Origin: Micropterix aruncella
Taxonomy: Eukaryota > Arthropoda > Insecta > Lepidoptera > Micropterigidae
DNA length: 64,000 nucleotides
Assembly (NCBI GenBank): GCA_944548615.1
Contig: OX155952.1
Location: 38,042,850 to 38,106,849, forward strand
Reading direction: 5' to 3'
Shown here piece after piece: positions 59,307 to 64,000 of this stretch (the first letter of the stretch is position 1; each line of letters begins with the position of its first letter). A program made the translations under genes and the position numbers. The notes below the pieces were generated by a model. It worked only from the letters and a program-made list of their open reading frames with translations. It searched no databases and was not told where the DNA came from.

Positions 59307-60603
59307 TTTACCGGGTGCGGCATATGTTCGTTGACCATTTGTAACGACCGAAAACATAATGGTAAAATACTGTAAGGTTAAAATTCCTTTGTGTGTATAC
59401 GGCGTAGTATTTGCAGAACGTAATATACACAAATAAACTTTAGTTAGCCAGCAGCAGTAGTGTAGGCAACATGTCGACGTATCGCCAGACCATTATTGAC
59501 TTGCATTTTTCTAGGAAAGAAAAACTGTGAAATAGTTCTATAATTAAAATCTTTAAAACTTACAAAACAATTGGTGTCAAAAATAATCATTCTTTACAAG
59601 GATCTTTATACTTTATTAAACCGCCTTAAGACTGGCCGTCCTCTTTCAGCTACTTTAGCAAGGAATATTAAAAGTGTACATGCTCGTTATTCAGAGGAAC
59701 TTGTGTCGTTCGTCAAGAAAAATGGCTGCAGAATTAGGGATAATAGACCGGTCTATTCGACTAATTTTAAAACAGGAACTTGGATCTAAGGCCAACAAAA
59801 AAAACCGGACAATTTCTATCTACGACACAGAAGAAAATAGACTAGTGCGAAACCGGCGACTAAAAACTCGACTCGCAAACAACAACCACGAAAAAGAAAA
59901 ATTTGCCAAGGAGAAACTTTTTTTTGTCGAGCAAAAATTGTATCGCTAAAATTACCGTGTGTGGGCAGCTAAACGACAAGAAAGTCTTAAAAAAATACTC
60001 GACGTCAAGGCGCTCCTGGAATTAGGGTTTGGGCCGGAGTAACTACGTGTAGACGAACTCCTAGATATTCTTTGAGAAAGGGGTTAAAATAAAAGCCAAA
60101 GTCTACCTTGACAACGTGCAAAAACACCCTTAAACCTTAGACAGAAAAACATGTTCCAACCAGTTCTTAGATATTTCAACAGCACTCAGCGCCATCACAT
60201 AAGGTAAAAAATGTTCAGCAGTAGTGCAAAATATTTTTTCATGATTTCATTACTTACAATGAATAGCCATCTCTAAATCTTAACCCAATGGACTATATCA
60301 TATGGGGTATTTTAGAGACTTAAGTCAACAGCAAAATTACTCAAACGTCGAGTCTTTAAAAAAATGTTTACTAACTGAATGGAACAATATTCCTCGAGAT
60401 ACCAAGCGTTCTGCAATAAATTATTTGCCAAGAAAGTTAAAGGCTTGCAATAAGGCTAAATCTAATATTTTGAATATATTTTTTATTTTTTGTAATGTTT
60501 ATTATATATATTTTGAATTTCAATAAAATATATTTATATAAGTTCAACGGCCATGTATATTTTGTTATTTGTTTGAGTCAACGAACATTTGCCGCACCTG
60601 GTA
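59307..60603 (+). mobile_element. Dead full-length Tc1/mariner-type transposon
   Basis: About 1.3 kb, the usual size. Terminal inverted repeats are taccgggtgcggcatatgtt at 59309 and, at 60577-60603, the complement of taccaggtgcggcaaatgtt. TA words flank the ends. Coding remains on the plus strand from ATG 59471: STYRQTIIDLHF, GRPLSATLARNIKS, RVWAAKRQESLKK and, near 60290, LNPMDYIIWGILET, the third-Asp region (usually SPDLNPxD). Many stops and frameshifts are present; no intact transposase. Confidence 0.8.
59471..60475 (+). pseudogene. Tc1-type transposase, heavily decayed
   Basis: An N-terminal helix-turn-helix-like part (GRPLSATLAR) and a basic stretch (KNRTISIYDTEENRLVRN) lie in one phase from 59674. 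A stop after EQKLYR is followed by a RVWAAKRQ block, a LRVDELLDIL stretch and NPMDYIIWG. The expected SPD before LNPMD reads as SLN, so the usual acidic context is degraded. Open pieces of 91 and 74 codons are the remains. Confidence 0.75.
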
Positions 60604-61039
60604 TATCCATTACAACTATTACAATTGTGTAAAAATGGCAAAGTAGGTATATTAAATTACACTTAAATTAATTACTTAATTCAATAAATTATAATATACA
60701 GTAAATTATTCTAAAATCATTCCAAATAACAAAAAAAACTATAATATAACAATTGCCAATAAAAAATGGTAAATTAAATTTGGTAATTACGATGTTGTTC
60801 TTAAAATATTTTTTAATGACTTTATGTGCATATATCTTGATTTTAAGACACAAACGGACATCTTTTCATTCAGTAGCAGTTCGAGGAATTTATCTGATTC
60901 CGCAACTCCAACCGGTTACCTAATAATTGGAGATGTTATCTGGTTGTTACAATTTAATATTACAGTATTAGACATATTTAGGGACTTTTTGTTCACATTG
61001 AACCAATCATCAAGTTCACCAAAAGATGTATTGATATTG
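60604..61039. other. No gene recognised
   Basis: AT-rich. The 92-codon plus frame 60824-61102 has no recognised motif and runs into the Penelope fragment. Confidence 0.5.
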
Positions 61040-61157
61040 GCATATCACGTGAAGTTTGTAGCACTCCGAAGTCCGCACCCTTTTTCCCAATTTAGGTGGT
61101 AAATTCGTTTTATCCTATTTGTAATGTCAAACAACCCCGATAGTCTTCGATTTTATA
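61040..61157 (-). mobile_element. Penelope-like terminal repeat, shortened copy
   Basis: Contains gtgaagtttgtagcactccg followed closely by ggtaaattcgttttatcc and tgtcaaacaaccccgatagt. These are the left-arm and right-end words of the 6905-7487 element with the middle deleted. Confidence 0.6.
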
Positions 61158-61399
61158 TGGCTTATCTTCTTTCTGCACTTTAAATACGAGTGAATAAAAT
61201 GGTTTAAATAAAATGAGTAAAAATTCTCCTCGATTTCTGCAATTAAAATATGAGTAGGTTGTAGGAGTAGTATCTATACTAATGTTCGGTCGAGGGTTTT
61301 TTTTAAATCTACTAATCAATCATGATTAATTTAGTAGTGATTAAGGTTAATTACGGTTGAAATAATCAAGACTAAATCATTTGGTCGTTAATCAACAAT
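61158..61399. other. No gene recognised
   Basis: AT-rich, with no supported feature. Confidence 0.5.
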
Positions 61400-62112
61400 C
61401 GTGAAATGAAATGAAATGAAAAATACCTGTATTGTACTAACAAAAAAAAATACATGGGTAAAGAAAACTTAAATTCTATTTTAACTTAGTACAACCGGCG
61501 GGCTTATCGTTTCACGATTTCTTACAGCCAACCGTGTAATATTAAATAAAAGTATCAATACAGCCCACATACATAAACATATACACATAAATATACATAT
61601 ACATACATCCAAATATACATACATACATAAAAATATAATTTATAATATAATATATGTATATTATAATAATAAATACATAGAAACTACAGATAAATAATAA
61701 TAAAAATAACTGCTTATATAAAATGATAGATATTACAAAGTTCTTATGCTTCTATCCAATCAACAACCCAACGAAAGGGGGAAGGGGGGAGGTGATAGGG
61801 GGAGGGTTGGTTCTTAGTTGATATTTTGAGGGAGAAAATGTTTTTTCAGTAACGCCTTGAAACAGGGCAAGGATGTTGCATGACGAATAGCATGCGGAAG
61901 CTGGTTCCAAAGTCGAGCAGAATGGACGCTAAATGAGTTAGTGAAAAAAGAAGACTGATGTAGTGGAATTGCTATGGTGTTGTCCTGACTTGACCTGAGT
62001 GGAACACCATGACTTCCTAACGGGAGAAAGAGGTCTTTAAGGTAAGGAGGTGCTATGGGACTATTTAGGACTTTATAAAGGAGTGAGAGGGCATGCAGAT
62101 TTCTGCGCTCAC
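61400..62112 (-). pseudogene. CR1/L2-like LINE, C-terminus and 3' UTR
   Basis: The minus frame from about 62105 to the stop at 61818 reads RRNLHALSLLYKVLNSPIAP, LFLPLGSHGVPLRSSQ, HSARLWNQLPHAIRHATSLP and HFLPQNIN. It has no internal stop over ~95 codons. It matches the end of the LINE at 34219-36319 in order. The 3' UTR holds a (CATA)-rich part (61560-61640 on the plus strand) and ends in a (TTTCA)n tail at 61402-61425. Confidence 0.85.
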
Positions 62113-62116
62113 GTCG

Positions 62117-62641
62117 TCAATCCATGACTAACTTTGTCTTTAGATGCCACCCGACAATTCTTTCTATTATATCTATTGGTTGAATGTACTTAGTTTCCCA
62201 CCAAATTCTGGCAAGAAAAAATCCCAACACTGATTTATACGTACAATTTGTGTCTGTGTGTGCAATGTGCAGTGAACACGTAAGCCGGACGATAACTGTG
62301 CGGCGCCCGTCATTGAATATTATAGTGTGGTGTAAGAGAGCCGCAATAATCCCACCATTGCATACATTTGCCCGTGCATAAATTCGGCTCCTGTGGATGT
62401 CTAATGGCGTACGCCGATTTCGGATTTTGAATAACGGCAAGCATTGCGATTCAAACTTTCCCGGGCGAAACGGCGCCTCCGCGTTGAATGCTCCCATACA
62501 GATGCCAACCAGTTTGGTAACGCGGCCAAACTTCGAGCATGAAGCAAGCGTGCCTGCGAGTTGCAGCATCTTAATGTTGAATATCAGCTTCTTAATAAAT
62601 AAACTTAGTGTACTACAATCCACGACCATCTTCTTCCTCAC
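62117..62641 (-). other. 174-codon open frame of unknown nature
   Basis: Begins MRKKMVVDCSTLSLFIKKLI and contains LVGICMGAFNAEAPFRPGKF and a RRTPLDIHRSRIYARA stretch. It is moderately GC-rich (62240-62560) between AT-rich flanks. Plus-strand frames of 65 and 84 codons overlap it, which weakens the case for coding. I do not recognise a family. It could be a chance frame, an unrecognised gene piece or conserved non-coding DNA. It adjoins the truncated LINE at 61400-62112. Confidence 0.2.
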
Positions 62642-62879
62642 ACTACTTTAACCCTTCACCCGTCGAAAGCTAGCCTTTGCGCGCAAAACACTGCACCGCA
62701 ACTTTTTGGTCGATTTAGTAAATAAATACCAACAATATCGTTTCTTCATGAATTCTCTCTTGTTACCTAGTAATTATTCTTGTTAGTTATGTATATTATA
62801 AATTTATAAATGGGGGCCGGAGGAAACGGTTACACACGGATCTGTCGAACGACGCAAAATGCCTAGGCTGTAACTACCC

Positions 62880-62945
62880 ACATGCACACGCACACGCATA
62901 CGCCCACGCACACGCACACGCACACGCGCACGCACACGCACACGT
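62880..62945. repeat. (CACACG)n microsatellite
   Basis: Imperfect cacacg/cgcacg hexamer run. The Arg-Val and Ala-Cys frames across it are artefacts. Confidence 0.95.
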
Positions 62946-63912
62946 GCCAGGCATTGTTGGCGTCCGACGAGTTGATTGCATCCTGATGGAAATTGCATTC
63001 ACACCATTCAAAAGAGAAAAATGCATAAAAAAGTTATAATGTTGACTTCTTTTGTGTCTGGCTACTTTAAAAACCATAAAGGATGAAAAGGAATGCATTC
63101 AATCAAAGAAAAAAAAAACAAAATTCAGCTGTCACATGTCGTTCCAAATTACTTTCCGGAAGTTTGTTTTTATTTACGGTTTACGGTGCATAAATATAAA
63201 GTTTTTAAAAAATATTACGGTAAGAAGCCATTGAAAGAATTACAATGAATAGAAAACAGTTTAGTATTGTGAGGACTGCTAAAACTTCGAAAACATACAT
63301 ATTTTTTTCTAAAATTAGTCAATACGATATGAGTTCTCTGCAGTGCAAATACCCACAGTGCAAAGGGTACAATAAAATGCACCAAACGTGCGTATAACCT
63401 ATAAAAATAATATTTGCCTGTATAAAAATATTATTCGTTTTGTAAATTTTCACAATGGTTAATATAATTGCCTTACCTTTTTATTCAATGTAGTATTAGG
63501 CTCATTATAATAATTTGCGTAATGATGGAAATTTTCCTCATACTGTTTTTTTTAATTATTTTTTTAAAATACAGGGCTGTAACTAAGTACCTACATATAT
63601 TTTTTTCAATCCCAACAAAAATAAAACATGCAATTAAGTGTTAAAGTGATATCTTGCGAGGATGCATTTTGTTATTCTGGACCACTTCGGCGGATTTTGG
63701 ATATTTCAGGAAAAAGTACTCCACAAAAATGTTTCGCACATTTTTTTAAACTTTATTTTTCAATACAGTTTATTTGAGACCTACATAGACTAAATGGAGG
63801 GGGGGTCCGAGAAGTGATGTATGATACTTTAGGTCAATAAGGTGCGTGAAATGCTACTAATATACCGCTACTATATACGATGATGAACGAATACCGAATG
63901 AATATCAAATAT
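62946..63912. other. No gene recognised
   Basis: AT-rich, with no supported feature. Confidence 0.5.
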
Positions 63913-63953
63913 AAAAATATGTTTGATATTTATTCAATATCAAACATATTTTT
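63913..63953. repeat. Perfect 18-bp hairpin with 5-nt loop
   Basis: Arms 63913-63930 (aaaaatatgtttgatatt) and 63936-63953 are exact complements around tattc. Flanking gaatatcaa words occur on both sides, so it may be part of a small AT-rich palindromic repeat. Confidence 0.9.
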
Positions 63954-64000
63954 CAATGAATATCAACATATAAAATCTGATCAACTTCTTTGCAACGCAC

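Overview
The window looks like transposon-rich intergenic or intronic DNA from an insect, most likely a moth or butterfly (inference). I could support no host gene, tRNA, rRNA or CRISPR array. The evidence is the mix of elements: R1-clade, RTE, CR1/L2-like and Jockey-like LINEs, a BEL/Pao LTR element, Penelope-like fragments, mariner/Tc1-type fossils, a short Helitron of the kind common in Lepidoptera, many foldback MITEs and long (TA)n tracts. Base composition is AT-rich outside the elements.

Layout. 1-9.2 kb: a (TA)n tract, a foldback MITE, a minus-strand LINE end, a second MITE, a plus-strand LINE end, a Penelope-type terminal repeat with a perfect 14-bp target duplication, and an 850-bp segment of two (TA)n tracts inside a perfect 17-bp direct repeat. 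12.3-13.0 kb: first copy of an unclassified ~670-bp retroposon, here called repeat A. 14.3-18.8 kb: fragments of an R1-clade LINE, three other LINEs and a mariner transposase. 20.2-29.0 kb: an RTE LINE split by a putative 608-bp solo LTR and by a nearly intact 6,974-bp BEL/Pao element whose two LTRs differ at two positions. 31.7-32.5 and 55.6-56.7 kb: two copies of an unclassified element (repeat B) with internal tandem repeats. 34.2-36.6 kb: a long CR1/L2-like LINE with one frameshift. 36.7-38.8 kb: a second R1-clade copy, then repeat A with a small LINE nested inside. 41.0-42.1 kb: a five-copy ~217-bp satellite. 42.2-44.4 kb: a Penelope-like fossil with a GIY-YIG domain, a CR1-like fossil and repeat A. 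44.6-47.4 kb: three (TA)n tracts and GT/CT tracts. 50-60.6 kb: two pieces of one transposase family, repeat A, a LINE inside GAT-rich arrays, a 219-bp Helitron, a CR1-like fossil and a full-length dead Tc1/mariner. 61-64 kb: a Penelope end, a CR1-like LINE end and an unexplained 174-codon frame.

The genes do not form a pathway; the only near-complete coding system is the BEL/Pao element (Gag-protease, reverse transcriptase-RNase H, integrase), which is broken by one in-frame TGA and one frameshift. The most informative points are the nested insertions that order events in time, the repeat A family with target duplications of 8-16 bp, the hairpin kept at the 3' end of both R1-clade copies, and the link between inverted terminal repeats and a GIY-YIG domain that identifies a Penelope family.
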